DNA of 64,000 bases from Streptomyces genisteinicus (lineage in GTDB: Bacteria > Actinomycetota > Actinomycetes > Streptomycetales > Streptomycetaceae), in contig NZ_CP060825.1 in assembly GCF_014489615.1 (NCBI RefSeq), forward strand, positions 5,342,501 to 5,406,500. Reading direction: 5' to 3'. Shown here in pieces: positions 35,703 to 45,722 of the stretch. Position 1 is the stretch's first letter. The number at the start of each line of letters is the position of its first letter. The notes under the pieces are model-generated. The model saw nothing but the letters and a program-made list of their open reading frames with translations, made no database searches and was not told the DNA's origin. Made by a program: the position numbers and the translations under genes.

Positions 35703-36997
35703 CGATTCTGTTGACGGTCCTCGGCATAGTGCTGTTCGGCGTGGGGCTGCTGTTCTCCATCGCCTGGCACGAGCTGGGCCATCTGTCGACGGCGAAGATG
35801 TTCGGCATCCGTGTGCCGCAGTACATGGTCGGCTTCGGGCCGACCCTGTTCTCCCGGCACAAGGGCGAGACCGAGTACGGCATCAAGGCCATCCCGATGG
35901 GCGGCTACATCCGCATGATCGGGATGTTCCCGCCCGGTGCGGACGGCCGGATCGAGGCCCGCAGCACCTCCCCGTGGCGGGGCATGATCGAGGACGCCCG
36001 GTCCGCCGCGTACGAGGAGCTCCAGCCCGGCGACGAGACGCGGCTGTTCTACACGCGCAAGCCCTGGAAGCGCGTGATCGTCATGTTCGCCGGGCCGTTC
36101 ATGAACCTGGTACTCGCCGTGGCGATCTTCCTCGGCGTGCTGATGAGCTTCGGCACGCCGGTGCAGACCACCGAGGTCGCGGGCGTCCAGCAGTGCGTCA
36201 TCGAGCAGAGCGAGAAGCGCGACACCTGCGCGCCCGGCGACCCCGAGTCCCCGGCCGCGCTCGCCGGGCTGAAGGAGGGCGACAGGATCACCGCCTTCGC
36301 GGGCAAGCCGGTCGACGACTGGAACACCCTCTCCCAGCGCATCCGGGAGACCATCGGCCCCGCCACGATCACCGTGGAACGCGACGGCGCCGAGCAGACG
36401 CTCAGCGCGACGCTCATCGAGAACAAGGTCGTCAGGAAGGACTCCGACGGGGAGGTCGTCGAAGGCTTCGAGACCGCCGGCTACCTCGGTTTCGCCGCGA
36501 AGACGGAGATCCTCCCGCAGTCCTTCGGCGCCTCCGTCGAGCGCATGGGCGACATGATCGAGAACGGCGTCGAGTCGGTCATCGCCCTGCCCACCAAGGT
36601 TCCCGACCTGTGGGACGCGGCCTTCGGCGACGGCGAGCGCAAGGACGACTCGCCCGTCGGCGTGGTCGGCGCGGCCCGGATCAGCGGCGAGGTGCTGAAC
36701 CTCGACATGCCGACGCAGAACATCGTCGCCACGTTCCTGATGCTGCTGGCCGGCTTCAACCTGTCGCTGTTCCTCTTCAACATGCTGCCCCTGCTGCCCC
36801 TGGACGGCGGCCACATCGCCGGCGCCCTGTGGGAGTCGGTCCGGCGCGGCTTCGCCAAGCTGTTCAGGCGGCCCGACCCGGGGCCGTTCGACGTGGCGAA
36901 GCTGATGCCCGTCGCCTACGTGGTCGCAGGCATCTTCATCTGCTTCACGCTGCTCGTGCTCGTCGCGGACATCGTCAACCCGGTGAAGATCAGCTGA
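35699..36997 (+). CDS. rseP: site-2 intramembrane metalloprotease (RseP/RIP type)
   Basis: This 432-residue zinc protease cleaves transmembrane helices of regulators such as anti-sigma factors. HELGH (residues 24-28) in the first helix supplies two ligands and the catalytic glutamate. A PDZ domain lies around residues 150-250 (GLKEGDRITAFAGKPV), and the C-terminal helix has LLPLLPLDGGHIAGALWE with the third ligand in LDGG. Four helices are predicted. ATG 35699 overlaps the dxr stop. A hairpin ends the pair. Confidence 0.92.
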   Translation: MTILLTVLGIVLFGVGLLFSIAWHELGHLSTAKMFGIRVPQYMVGFGPTLFSRHKGETEYGIKAIPMGGYIRMIGMFPPGADGRIEARSTSPWRGMIEDARSAAYEELQPGDETRLFYTRKPWKRVIVMFAGPFMNLVLAVAIFLGVLMSFGTPVQTTEVAGVQQCVIEQSEKRDTCAPGDPESPAALAGLKEGDRITAFAGKPVDDWNTLSQRIRETIGPATITVERDGAEQTLSATLIENKVVRKDSDGEVVEGFETAGYLGFAAKTEILPQSFGASVERMGDMIENGVESVIALPTKVPDLWDAAFGDGERKDDSPVGVVGAARISGEVLNLDMPTQNIVATFLMLLAGFNLSLFLFNMLPLLPLDGGHIAGALWESVRRGFAKLFRRPDPGPFDVAKLMPVAYVVAGIFICFTLLVLVADIVNPVKIS

Positions 36998-37012
36998 CGG
37001 GAGCACCCGTAC

Positions 37013-37043
37013 GACGGCCGGACACCCTTCGTGTCCGGCCGTC
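37013..37043 (+). terminator. stem-loop after the dxr-rseP pair
   Basis: A perfect 13-base stem (37013-37025 with 37031-37043) closes a five-base loop and is followed by a short CCCCTTT run. This suggests ispG has its own promoter. Confidence 0.8.
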
Positions 37044-37159
37044 CCCTTTGGGGGGACATCGGTGTGCGATGTGCCCGGCCGAACGCCAGTGCCGTAATCT
37101 CGGGTGCTGGAGCCCGCCGATCTCGGGACCTCGATCCATACCTTGGGGTTGCACAGCAG

Positions 37160-38317
<1,158 letters not shown>

Positions 38318-38333
38318 CCGGCGCCGGGCATCA

Positions 38334-38366
38334 CGTGGGCCCCGCGGCCGAGCCGCGGGGCCCACG
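38334..38366 (+). terminator. perfect 15-base stem-loop after ispG
   Basis: Arms 38334-38348 and 38352-38366 are exact complements around a three-base loop, 16 bases past the stop codon. Confidence 0.85.
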
Positions 38367-38481
38367 CCCGTCCCCGCCGCATTCCGGCCCCGCGGGCACC
38401 CGCGCCCTCCCGCCGGAGGCAGACGGGCCGGGTCGGCGGGTACAGTGCCATGACCAGCGAACCGTATGGTGAGGCCCTCTC

Positions 38482-39327
38482 GTGTTGACGCACACCACCA
38501 CCCGGGTCCTCGACCCCGGCGAACTCGGCGCCGCGCTCGCCGTCCTCGAGAGCGAACCCGTGGCGAATGCTTTCGTCACCGCACGCGTGCAGGTGGCGGG
38601 CCTCGACCCCTGGCGTCTCGGCGGTGAGCTGTGGGGCTGGTACGAGGGCGGCACCCTGCGGTCGCTCTGCTACTCGGGCGCCAACCTGGTCCCCATCTGC
38701 GCCGGCCCCGAAGCGGTCCGCGCCTTCGCGGACCGTGCCCGCAGGACCGGCCGCCGCTGCTCGTCCATCGTGGGCCCGGCCGAACCGACCGCCGCCCTGT
38801 GGCGGCTGCTCGAACCGAGCTGGGGCCCGGCCAGGGACGTCCGCGCCAACCAGCCGCTGATGGTGGCCGACCGGCTCCCCGACGACATCGCCCCCGACCC
38901 GTACGTCCGCCGGATCCGCAAGGACGAGATGGACCTGATCATGCCCGCCTGCGTGGCCATGTTCACCGAGGAGGTCGGCGTCTCCCCGATGGCGGGCGAC
39001 GGCGGACTGCTCTACCAGGCCCGCGTCGCCGAACTCGTCGCCGGCGGCCGGTCCTTCGCCCGCATCGAGGACGGCAAGGTCGTCTTCAAGGCCGAGATCG
39101 GGGCCGCGACCGCCCAGGCCTGCCAGATCCAGGGCGTCTGGGTGGCACCCGAGTACCGGGGCCGCGGACTGTCCGAGACCGGCATGGCGGCCGTCCTGCG
39201 CCACGCGCTCGCCGACGTCTCGCCGCTCGTCAGCCTCTACGTGAACGACTACAACACCCCCGCCAGGGCCGCCTACCGACGGGTCGGCTTCCAGGAGGTC
39301 GGCACCTTCATGAGCGTGCTCTTCTGA
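38482..39327 (+). CDS. GNAT-family acetyltransferase, two-domain
   Basis: This 281-residue protein has an N-terminal DUF4081-type domain (residues 1-125, LEPVANAF-like start, NLVPI.AG) and a C-terminal GNAT fold. The latter shows QIQGVWVAPEYRGRGLSETGMAAVL (acetyl-CoA pyrophosphate loop) and LYVNDYNTPARAAYRRVGFQEVGTF. GTG 38482 follows GTGAGG. The acceptor is unknown. A second acetyltransferase gene follows in the same direction after 69 bases; the two are not similar outside the GNAT core. Confidence 0.85.
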   Translation: MLTHTTTRVLDPGELGAALAVLESEPVANAFVTARVQVAGLDPWRLGGELWGWYEGGTLRSLCYSGANLVPICAGPEAVRAFADRARRTGRRCSSIVGPAEPTAALWRLLEPSWGPARDVRANQPLMVADRLPDDIAPDPYVRRIRKDEMDLIMPACVAMFTEEVGVSPMAGDGGLLYQARVAELVAGGRSFARIEDGKVVFKAEIGAATAQACQIQGVWVAPEYRGRGLSETGMAAVLRHALADVSPLVSLYVNDYNTPARAAYRRVGFQEVGTFMSVLF

Positions 39328-39396
39328 CCGTGCGACCGGCCGGAACCCGCACCCCGGCGAACCCGGTCCCGGCCGCCGTGCCAGTAGGGTGCGGCC

Positions 39397-39957
39397 ATGG
39401 CAGCTGATCCCGACGTCGCCACCGGCCCCCTCGACCTCGCGGACCGTGTCGACGAAGCCCTCGCCGTCCAGGCCCTCGCCTTCGGGCTGAGCGAGGAGGA
39501 GATCGACATCCGCCGCTACATCGTGCTGCGGCACCTGACCAACCCCGGAGCCCGCGCCCTCGGCGCCACCACCCCCGACGGCCGTCTGGTCGGCTTCGTC
39601 TACGGCATGCCCAACGACCGCGGGCACTGGTGGTCCACCATCGTCGAGCCCTACCTGCGGGCGGACGGCAGCGACGGCTGGCTCGACGACTCGTTCGTCA
39701 TCACCGAGCTCCACGTCCACCCCGCCCACCAGGGCCGCGGCATCGGCCGCGAACTGATCACCACCCTCACCGACGGGGCCGCCCAGCCGCGTTCCATCCT
39801 CTCCGCCATCGACACCGAGAGCCCGGCCCGCGCCCTGTACCGCAGCCTCGGCTACCGCGACCTCGCCCGGCAGGTCCTCTTCCCGAGCGCACCCAGCCCG
39901 TACGCGGTCATGGGCGCCCCGCTGCCGCTGCGCCGGGGCGGTCCGCCCGGCAACTGA
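39397..39957 (+). CDS. GNAT-family acetyltransferase
   Basis: This 186-residue single-domain GNAT protein has the acetyl-CoA loop in VHPAHQGRGIGRELITTLTDGA and the C-terminal SPARALYRSLGYRDLARQVLFP. The substrate cannot be inferred. The ATG lies next to a purine-poor leader, so the ribosome-binding site is weak. It lies between a larger acetyltransferase gene and proS, all in one direction, and is probably cytoplasmic. Confidence 0.82.
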   Translation: MAADPDVATGPLDLADRVDEALAVQALAFGLSEEEIDIRRYIVLRHLTNPGARALGATTPDGRLVGFVYGMPNDRGHWWSTIVEPYLRADGSDGWLDDSFVITELHVHPAHQGRGIGRELITTLTDGAAQPRSILSAIDTESPARALYRSLGYRDLARQVLFPSAPSPYAVMGAPLPLRRGGPPGN

Positions 39958-40022
39958 TTTCCGCCTGCCGGTACCGCCCGGCTAACCTCCTGCACATCAC
40001 ACGTTCCGAGCAGGAGTTCACC

Positions 40023-41717
40023 ATGGCCCAGGTCCAGCGCATGTCCCGTCTGATGGTCAAGACACTGCGCGACGACCCGGCGGACGCCGAGACGCTCAGC
40101 CACAAGCTCCTCGTCCGCGCCGGTTACGTCCGCCGCAACGCCGCGGGCATCTGGTCGTGGCTGCCCCTCGGCAAGCGCGTCCTGGAGAACGTCAGCCGCG
40201 TCGTCCGCGAGGAGATGGACGCCATCGGCGCGCAGGAGGTCCTGCTGCCCGCCCTGCTCCCCAAGGAGCCGTACGAGGCGACCGGCCGCTGGCACGAGTA
40301 CGGCGCCGAGCTGTTCCGCCTCAAGGACCGCAAGGGCGCCGAGTACCTGCTCGGTCCCACCCACGAGGAGATCTTCACCCAGCTGGTCAAGGACCAGTGC
40401 ACGTCCTACAAGGACCTGCCGGTGATCCTCTACCAGATCCAGATCAAGTACCGCGACGAGGCGCGTCCCCGCTCGGGCATCCTGCGCGGCCGCGAGTTCC
40501 ACATGAAGGACTCGTACTCCTTCGACACCACCGACGAAGGGCTCGCCGAGTCGTACGCGCTCCACCGCGAGGCGTACGTCAAGATCTTCGACCGCCTCGG
40601 CCTCCGGCACAAGATCGTCTCCGCCGTGTCCGGCGCGATGGGCGGCTCGGCCTCCGAGGAGTTCCTCGCCCCCGCCGCGGCCGGTGAGGACACCTTCGTC
40701 TACTGCCCCTCCTGCGACTACGCCGCCAACACCGAGGCCGTCACCTTCGCGCTCGCCCCCGGCGACGCGGCCGGCCACGGTCCCGTCGAGGAGCTCGACA
40801 CCCCGGACACCCCGACCATCGAGACGCTCGCCGCCCACCTCGGCGTCCCGGCCTCGGCCACGCTGAAGAACCTCCTGGTCAAGGTCGACGGCGAGATCGT
40901 CGCCGTCGGCGTCCCCGGCGACCGCGAGGTCGACCTCGGCAAGCTCGGCGACCACCTGGCGCCCGCGACCGTCGAACTGGTCACCGCCGAGGACTTCACC
41001 GGCCGCCCCGACCTGGTCCGCGGCTACGTCGGCCCCCAGGGCCTGGACAAGGTCCGCTACCTCGCCGACCCCCGGGTCGCCCCCGGCACGGCGTGGATCA
41101 CCGGCGCGAACACGGACGGCAAGCACGCGCGCAACGTCGTCGCGGGCCGCGACTTCGAGGTCGACGAGTACCTGGACGTCGTGGTCGTCGAGGAGGGCGA
41201 CCCCTGCCCGAAGTGCGGGACCGGCCTGAAGCTGGACCGCGCCATCGAGATCGGCCACATCTTCCAGCTCGGCCGCAAGTACGCCGACGCCTTCCAGCTC
41301 GACGTCCTCGGGCAGAACGGAAAGCCGGTCCGGGTGACCATGGGCTCCTACGGCATCGGCGTCTCCCGCGCGGTCGCCGCCCTCGCCGAGCAGACCGCGG
41401 ACGAGAAGGGCCTGTGCTGGCCGGCCGAGATCGCCCCCGCCGACGTGCACGTCGTGGCGGCCGGCAAGGCGCTCCAGACGGAGCTGGCGCTCGACGTCGC
41501 GGAGCAGCTCGGCGCGGCCGGGCTGCGGGTCCTCGTGGACGACCGTGCCGGGGTCTCCCCGGGCGTCAAGTTCACCGACGCGGAGCTCATCGGCGTCCCC
41601 GCCATCCTGGTCGCCGGCCGGCGCTCGGGCGAGGGCGTCGTCGAACTGAAGGACCGCCGCACCGGGGAGCGCGAGGAGCTTCCGGTCGCCGAGGCGATCG
41701 CGCGCCTCGCACGCTGA
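40023..41717 (+). CDS. proS: prolyl-tRNA synthetase
   Basis: This 564-residue class II synthetase of the bacterial type carries an editing (YbaK-like) insertion between motifs 2 and 3 (about residues 230-400, including ATLKNLLVKVDGE). LLPALLPKEPYEATGRW and GPTHEEIFT mark motif 1 and its neighbourhood, KYRDEARPRSGILRGREFHMKDSYSF motif 2, and YGIGVSRAVAAL motif 3. A C-terminal anticodon-binding domain follows. The start ATG has AGGAG seven bases upstream. It charges tRNA-Pro with proofreading of alanine. It may be co-transcribed with the upstream acetyltransferase gene. Confidence 0.95.
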   Translation: MAQVQRMSRLMVKTLRDDPADAETLSHKLLVRAGYVRRNAAGIWSWLPLGKRVLENVSRVVREEMDAIGAQEVLLPALLPKEPYEATGRWHEYGAELFRLKDRKGAEYLLGPTHEEIFTQLVKDQCTSYKDLPVILYQIQIKYRDEARPRSGILRGREFHMKDSYSFDTTDEGLAESYALHREAYVKIFDRLGLRHKIVSAVSGAMGGSASEEFLAPAAAGEDTFVYCPSCDYAANTEAVTFALAPGDAAGHGPVEELDTPDTPTIETLAAHLGVPASATLKNLLVKVDGEIVAVGVPGDREVDLGKLGDHLAPATVELVTAEDFTGRPDLVRGYVGPQGLDKVRYLADPRVAPGTAWITGANTDGKHARNVVAGRDFEVDEYLDVVVVEEGDPCPKCGTGLKLDRAIEIGHIFQLGRKYADAFQLDVLGQNGKPVRVTMGSYGIGVSRAVAALAEQTADEKGLCWPAEIAPADVHVVAAGKALQTELALDVAEQLGAAGLRVLVDDRAGVSPGVKFTDAELIGVPAILVAGRRSGEGVVELKDRRTGEREELPVAEAIARLAR

Positions 41718-42068
41718 CCCACAGCCCGCGGGCGGCGCACCCGGGAGCCCTCCGGCCCCGGCCGCGCCGCCCACGCGCGTGCGGTTCCCCCGCGGTGCGG
41801 GGCCGGAGTCTGCCCGGTGGTACGTCGTGCGCGCGGCGTCCTCAACCGCTGGGCGTGCGGGGGTGGTTCGTGGCCGGTGCCGTCGGGTGGCTCGGCCTTG
41901 TGGCCGGGTGTGCTGGGGGAACCAGCCCGTCCGGCGATTGAGGACACGGCCGCAGGCCGTGCCGCGGCCCCCGGGCCGCACGGGCCGCACGGGCCCAGGC
42001 TCCCCGAACCCCGACGCCCCCCGGGCCGGCCCGGACCGCCCGGGCCCAAAGCCCGACGCCCCCGGGCG
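41718..42068. repeat. intergenic region with a probable dispersed Streptomyces repeat
   Basis: Between the proS stop and the convergent phosphotransferase-like gene I see no gene. The interval contains CCCGTCCGGCGATTGAGGAC (41926-41945), which I recall as a short sequence recurring in intergenic regions of many Streptomyces genomes. A triple GGGCCGCAC-like run follows near 41972-41997. A small inverted repeat (42055-42061 with 42064-42070) touches the stop of the next minus-strand gene. Confidence 0.5.
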
Positions 42069-42932
42069 TCACAACCAGGAGGCGAACTCCAGCGTGAGCT
42101 CCGCCTCCGCGCGGCGGTCCTCCGCCAGCGCACGCGTGCCCGACTCGACTGCGCGGAACAGCGTCCACCCGTGGAGCCGGTCCCGGTCGACCTCCAGGGC
42201 GTCCGCCAGCCGGGTCAGGCGGCGGCGGACCGCCGAGGCTCCCGAGGAGGAGGCGACCAGGTCCTCGACGCGGTCGCGCACCAGCCGTGCCAGGTCGTAG
42301 GCGGGCTCGCCCACCACCGGCTCGGGCCCGACCGCCAGCCACGGTGCCCGGTCCCCGGCCAGCACCTTGCCCTGCCGGAAGTTCCCGTGCAGCAGCCGCA
42401 CCTCACCCGGTGCGGCCACCAGTTCCTCGCGTGCCGCCAGCGCCGCGGCGACGAGCGGTTCGCCGGCGGGGGAGGTCATCGCCGCCGCCTGGCGGGCGGT
42501 GCGCGCCGCCACGGTCTCGAACCCGTGGCCCGCCGGCGGCTCGATCCACAGCCTGCGCACCGTCCCGGCGGCCTCCAGCAGTGCCTTCGCCTCCGGCAGG
42601 GAGCGCAGGGAGACCTCGGGGTGGAGGCGCTCCATGAGCAGGCCGTCGTCGCCGTCGGCGAGGCGTACGGCGCCCCAGCCGTTCCAGGCGGTGAGCGCCG
42701 CGTGCTCCAGCGCAGGCGCGGCGGACGGCGGGGCGAGCTTCAGCGCGGCGGGGGTGCCGTCCGCCTGCCGGACGAGCAGCACGACGCTGCTCCGTCCCCC
42801 GGGCGCCACCAGGCGCTCGACGTCGAGCTTCCGCCGGTCCACCGCCTCCCGGACGGTCTCCGGGAGGTGTCCGAGCCATTCGGTGCGGTCACCGAGGGCC
42901 CGGAGCAGCCGCTGGGGCGGTTCGAAAGCCAT
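42069..42932 (-). CDS. aminoglycoside-phosphotransferase-fold protein with altered catalytic residues
   Basis: This 287-residue protein resembles the streptomycin-phosphotransferase/APH superfamily: SSVVLLVRQADGTPAALKLAPPSAAP for the nucleotide loop and lysine, LMERLHPEVSLRSLP, then LLHGNFRQGKVLAGDRAPWLAVGPEPVVGEPAYDLARLV. In active kinases the last block reads HGDxHxxN...DP; here the catalytic aspartate is Asn184, the metal-binding asparagine is Lys189 and the DP aspartate is Gly202. It may therefore be a pseudo-kinase or bind ligands only. ATG 42932 has GGAAGGG about 12 bases upstream. It lies 23 bases downstream of the ferritin-like gene in one minus-strand set. Confidence 0.75.
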   Translation of the reverse strand: MAFEPPQRLLRALGDRTEWLGHLPETVREAVDRRKLDVERLVAPGGRSSVVLLVRQADGTPAALKLAPPSAAPALEHAALTAWNGWGAVRLADGDDGLLMERLHPEVSLRSLPEAKALLEAAGTVRRLWIEPPAGHGFETVAARTARQAAAMTSPAGEPLVAAALAAREELVAAPGEVRLLHGNFRQGKVLAGDRAPWLAVGPEPVVGEPAYDLARLVRDRVEDLVASSSGASAVRRRLTRLADALEVDRDRLHGWTLFRAVESGTRALAEDRRAEAELTLEFASWL

Positions 42933-42955
42933 ACGTCGTGTGTTTCCCTTCCGGT

Positions 42956-43405
42956 TCAGCCGTTGCCGCCGTCGGCGCGCTCGGCGAGCCCCGGAAAGGC
43001 TACGCCGCCGCCGCGCCAGCGTGCCGCCCGCACGGCCGCCTCGCGCAGGGCGTCGGCGGCTCGGCGGCGCAGCGGGCCCTCGGACGCCCGGACGAGGTCG
43101 GCCCAGGCGCCCGCCACCCGGTCCTCCAGCTCGGCCGCGAGCCGCACGGCCGCCGCCGGGTCCGGGACGGCGAAGGGGAGGGCGTATCCGGCCGACGCGG
43201 CGACGGGCTCGCCGCCCAGGTCGCGCACGGTGCGGGCCAGCGCGTCGCGGTGGGCGCGGTGGGCCGCGTGCGCGGCGGCGGCCTCGTGCTCGCGTGCGTC
43301 GCCGACCCGTCCGCCGACGACGCCGTAGCCGTAGACCACCGCGTGCTCGGCGGCGAGCGCCGCCTGCGCGGCGGCCACCGTGGCGGCCTTGTCCACCTCG
43401 GTCAT
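42956..43405 (-). CDS. ferritin-like domain protein (DUF4439)
   Basis: This 149-residue, almost all-helical, alanine-rich protein fits a DUF4439 ferritin-like four-helix bundle. Candidate metal ligands are E and H in AAEHAVVYGYGVVG, EHEAAAAHAAHRAHRD and the C-terminal helices. No signal peptide is seen. Its ATG 43405 overlaps the stop codon of the lipoprotein gene upstream (ATGA), so the two are translated together. Function is unknown; iron or oxidant handling is only a guess from the fold. Confidence 0.75.
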   Translation of the reverse strand: MTEVDKAATVAAAQAALAAEHAVVYGYGVVGGRVGDAREHEAAAAHAAHRAHRDALARTVRDLGGEPVAASAGYALPFAVPDPAAAVRLAAELEDRVAGAWADLVRASEGPLRRRAADALREAAVRAARWRGGGVAFPGLAERADGGNG

Positions 43406-43956
43406 CGCGCGTCACCCTTCGTCAGCAGGTACGCATGCGCCGAGCCGGCCGCGGCCACGGAGGCGAGCAGCCTGGCCAGCTCGGGTTCGGCGTCCATCAG
43501 GGAGGCCGTGTGCTCGGCCGAGGTGCGGCGTTCGCTCGCGGCGAGCGCCCGCAGGGCCGCCGCGGGGTCGTCGGCGACGGAACCTCCGGCGATCGCGGAC
43601 GCCGTGGCGGGAGCTCCGGAGGGCGCCCCGGAGGAAGCCGGCGGCGAGGCGGGCGGCCGCGGGGCCGCGGTGCCCGACAGGGCCCCCGCGTGGGCCGCGA
43701 CGGCTTCCCGCAGCGGCGCCAACCGGTCCCGCAGCGCGGGGTGCCGGAGGACGACGGCGTCGTACTCGCCCAGCAGCGCGGTGCTCCGTGCCGCGAGGCG
43801 GCGGCGCAGCTCCGCGGCGGCCGCGGCGGGATCCGCGGAGGTCCCCTTCGTGCGGGGGCCCGCGGGGGTGCCGCTCGAACAGCCCGTCAACACGGCCGCG
43901 GCGGCCGCACCCGTCGCCAGCAGGGCACGTCGCCGTGTCGTCCCCGTGCGCCCCAC
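43402..43956 (-). CDS. Tat-type lipoprotein, alanine-rich, unknown function
   Basis: This 184-residue protein begins with TTRRRALLATGAAAAAVLTGC, a twin-arginine signal followed by a lipobox (LTGC). The mature part is helical and alanine-rich, with a proline/serine linker in the middle. I choose GTG 43956 because GAGGAG lies six bases upstream; an ATG at 43986 is in frame but lacks a ribosome-binding site and would put ten extra residues before the signal. It heads the three-gene minus set with the ferritin-like and phosphotransferase-like proteins. It is divergent from rimP. Confidence 0.72.
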   Translation of the reverse strand: MGRTGTTRRRALLATGAAAAAVLTGCSSGTPAGPRTKGTSADPAAAAAELRRRLAARSTALLGEYDAVVLRHPALRDRLAPLREAVAAHAGALSGTAAPRPPASPPASSGAPSGAPATASAIAGGSVADDPAAALRALAASERRTSAEHTASLMDAEPELARLLASVAAAGSAHAYLLTKGDAR

Positions 43957-44110
43957 GCCTGTCTCCTCGGCCCGAATGGTGATCATCGCCGCAGGCGAGC
44001 GTACCCGTGGGGGCGGCGCCGGTGGACGGCAACACCCCCCGCGACCGGATACCCTTTGACTCGACACGCGAGGAACCCACAACAGCACACGCGGCCGAGG
44101 AGTCACCCGG

Positions 44111-44608
44111 ATGAGCACCACCCAGAGCGAGAGGCTGCGCGGGCTGCTGGAACCGCTCGTCAGCGCCGCCGGACTGGATCTGGAGGAGATCGAGGTCTCC
44201 CGGGCGGGCAGGCGCCGCACCCTGAGGATCGTCGTCGACTCCGACGACGGCGTGGAACTGGACGCGTGTGCGGATCTCAGCCGCGTGATCTCCCAGAAGC
44301 TCGACGAGACCGACGCCATGGGCGAGGACGAGTACGTCCTGGAGGTCACCTCCCCGGGCGCCGACCGCCCGCTCACCCAGCACCGCCACTACGTGCGTGC
44401 CGTCGGCCGCCTGGTCCGTTTCCAGCTGCACGAGGACGGCGAACTGGTCGCCCGCATCCTCTCCGCCGACGACGAGGGGCTCGACCTCGAGGTCCCGGGC
44501 GTGAAGGGGCGCAAGCCCACCGCCCGCCGGGTCGCCTTCGGCGAGATCGCCAAGGCGCGCGTGGAGATCGAGTTCAACCGCAAGGACAAGAAGGAAGAGG
44601 AGGCGTAG
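44111..44608 (+). CDS. rimP: ribosome maturation factor RimP
   Basis: This 165-residue protein assists late assembly of the 30S subunit. The N-terminal domain contains LLEPLVSAAGLDLEEIEVSRAGRRRTLRIVVDSDDGV and LDETDAMGEDEYVLEVTSPGADRPL, the conserved RimP core; the C-terminal domain is a small beta barrel and the tail is lysine/glutamate-rich. It lies directly before nusA, the usual bacterial arrangement. ATG start, with two bases separating its stop from the nusA GTG. Confidence 0.95.
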   Translation: MSTTQSERLRGLLEPLVSAAGLDLEEIEVSRAGRRRTLRIVVDSDDGVELDACADLSRVISQKLDETDAMGEDEYVLEVTSPGADRPLTQHRHYVRAVGRLVRFQLHEDGELVARILSADDEGLDLEVPGVKGRKPTARRVAFGEIAKARVEIEFNRKDKKEEEA

Positions 44609-44610
44609 CC

Positions 44611-45606
44611 GTGGACATCGATGTGAAGCTCCTGAAGGGCTTGGCACTGGAGAAGGAGATCGCCTTCGACCTCCTGGTCGAGGCCATCGAGTCGGCCCTC
44701 CTCATCGCCTACCACCGCACCGACGGCAGCCGCCGTCACGCCCGCGTCGTCCTCGACCGGCAGACCGGCCATGTGACGGTGTGGGCCAAGGAGGACCCGT
44801 CCGACCTGGAGGAGGGGCAGGAGCCGAAGGAGTTCGACGACACCCCGTCGGACTTCGGCCGGATCGCCGCCACCACCGCCCGCCAGGTCATCCAGCAGCG
44901 TCTGCGGGACGCCGAGAACGACGTCACCTTCGGCGAGTACGCGCGCCGCGAGGGCGACGTGGTGGCCGGCCAGGTCCAGCAGGGCAAGGACCCCAAGAAC
45001 GTCCTGGTCAAGCTGGACGACAAGCTGGAGGCCATCCTGCCGGTGCAGGAGCAGGTCCCCGGCGAGGAGTACACCCACGGGCTGCGGCTGCGCACCTACG
45101 TCGTGAGGGTGGCGAAGGGCGTGCGCGGTCCGTCCGTGACGCTGTCGCGCACCCACCCGAACCTGGTGAAGAAGCTGTTCGCGCTGGAGGTCCCGGAGAT
45201 CGCCGACGGCAGCGTCGAGATCGCCGCGATCGCCCGCGAGGCCGGCCACCGCACCAAGATCGCCGTCCGGTCGACCCGCTCGGGCCTGAACGCCAAGGGC
45301 GCCTGCATCGGCCCGATGGGCGGCCGGGTGCGCAACGTGATGGCCGAGCTGCACGGCGAGAAGATCGACATCGTCGACTGGTCGGACGACCCGGCCGAGA
45401 TGGTGGCCAACGCGCTGTCCCCGGCCAGGGTGAGCAAGGTCGAGGTCGTGGACCTCGGTGCCCGTTCGGCGCGGGTGACCGTGCCGGACTACCAGCTGTC
45501 GCTGGCGATCGGCAAGGAGGGGCAGAACGCCCGCCTGGCCGCCCGTCTCACCGGCTGGCGCATCGACATCCGCCCGGACACCGAGCAGGACTCCGACCGG
45601 GACTGA
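44611..45606 (+). CDS. nusA: transcription termination/antitermination factor NusA
   Basis: This 331-residue NusA has an N-terminal RNA-polymerase-binding domain (residues 1-105), an S1 domain (about 110-180, GEYARREGDVVAGQV), and two KH domains (HRTKIAVRS...GACIGPMGGRVRNVMAEL and VPDYQLSLAIGKEGQNARLAARLTGWRIDI). It lacks the C-terminal acidic repeats of E. coli NusA, as is normal for actinobacteria. GTG 44611 has GGAGG nine bases upstream, inside the rimP end. Confidence 0.95.
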   Translation: MDIDVKLLKGLALEKEIAFDLLVEAIESALLIAYHRTDGSRRHARVVLDRQTGHVTVWAKEDPSDLEEGQEPKEFDDTPSDFGRIAATTARQVIQQRLRDAENDVTFGEYARREGDVVAGQVQQGKDPKNVLVKLDDKLEAILPVQEQVPGEEYTHGLRLRTYVVRVAKGVRGPSVTLSRTHPNLVKKLFALEVPEIADGSVEIAAIAREAGHRTKIAVRSTRSGLNAKGACIGPMGGRVRNVMAELHGEKIDIVDWSDDPAEMVANALSPARVSKVEVVDLGARSARVTVPDYQLSLAIGKEGQNARLAARLTGWRIDIRPDTEQDSDRD

Positions 45607-45722
45607 GGAAAGCGTCCGCGCGGGCCGCGCCGCCGCAGGGCACGGGCCGTGTGGATCAGGACAACAACCGTTCGAATCTTGCCCCGAAGGGGTGGGGTCG
45701 GTGCGGGGAGGTAGACTTGAAC

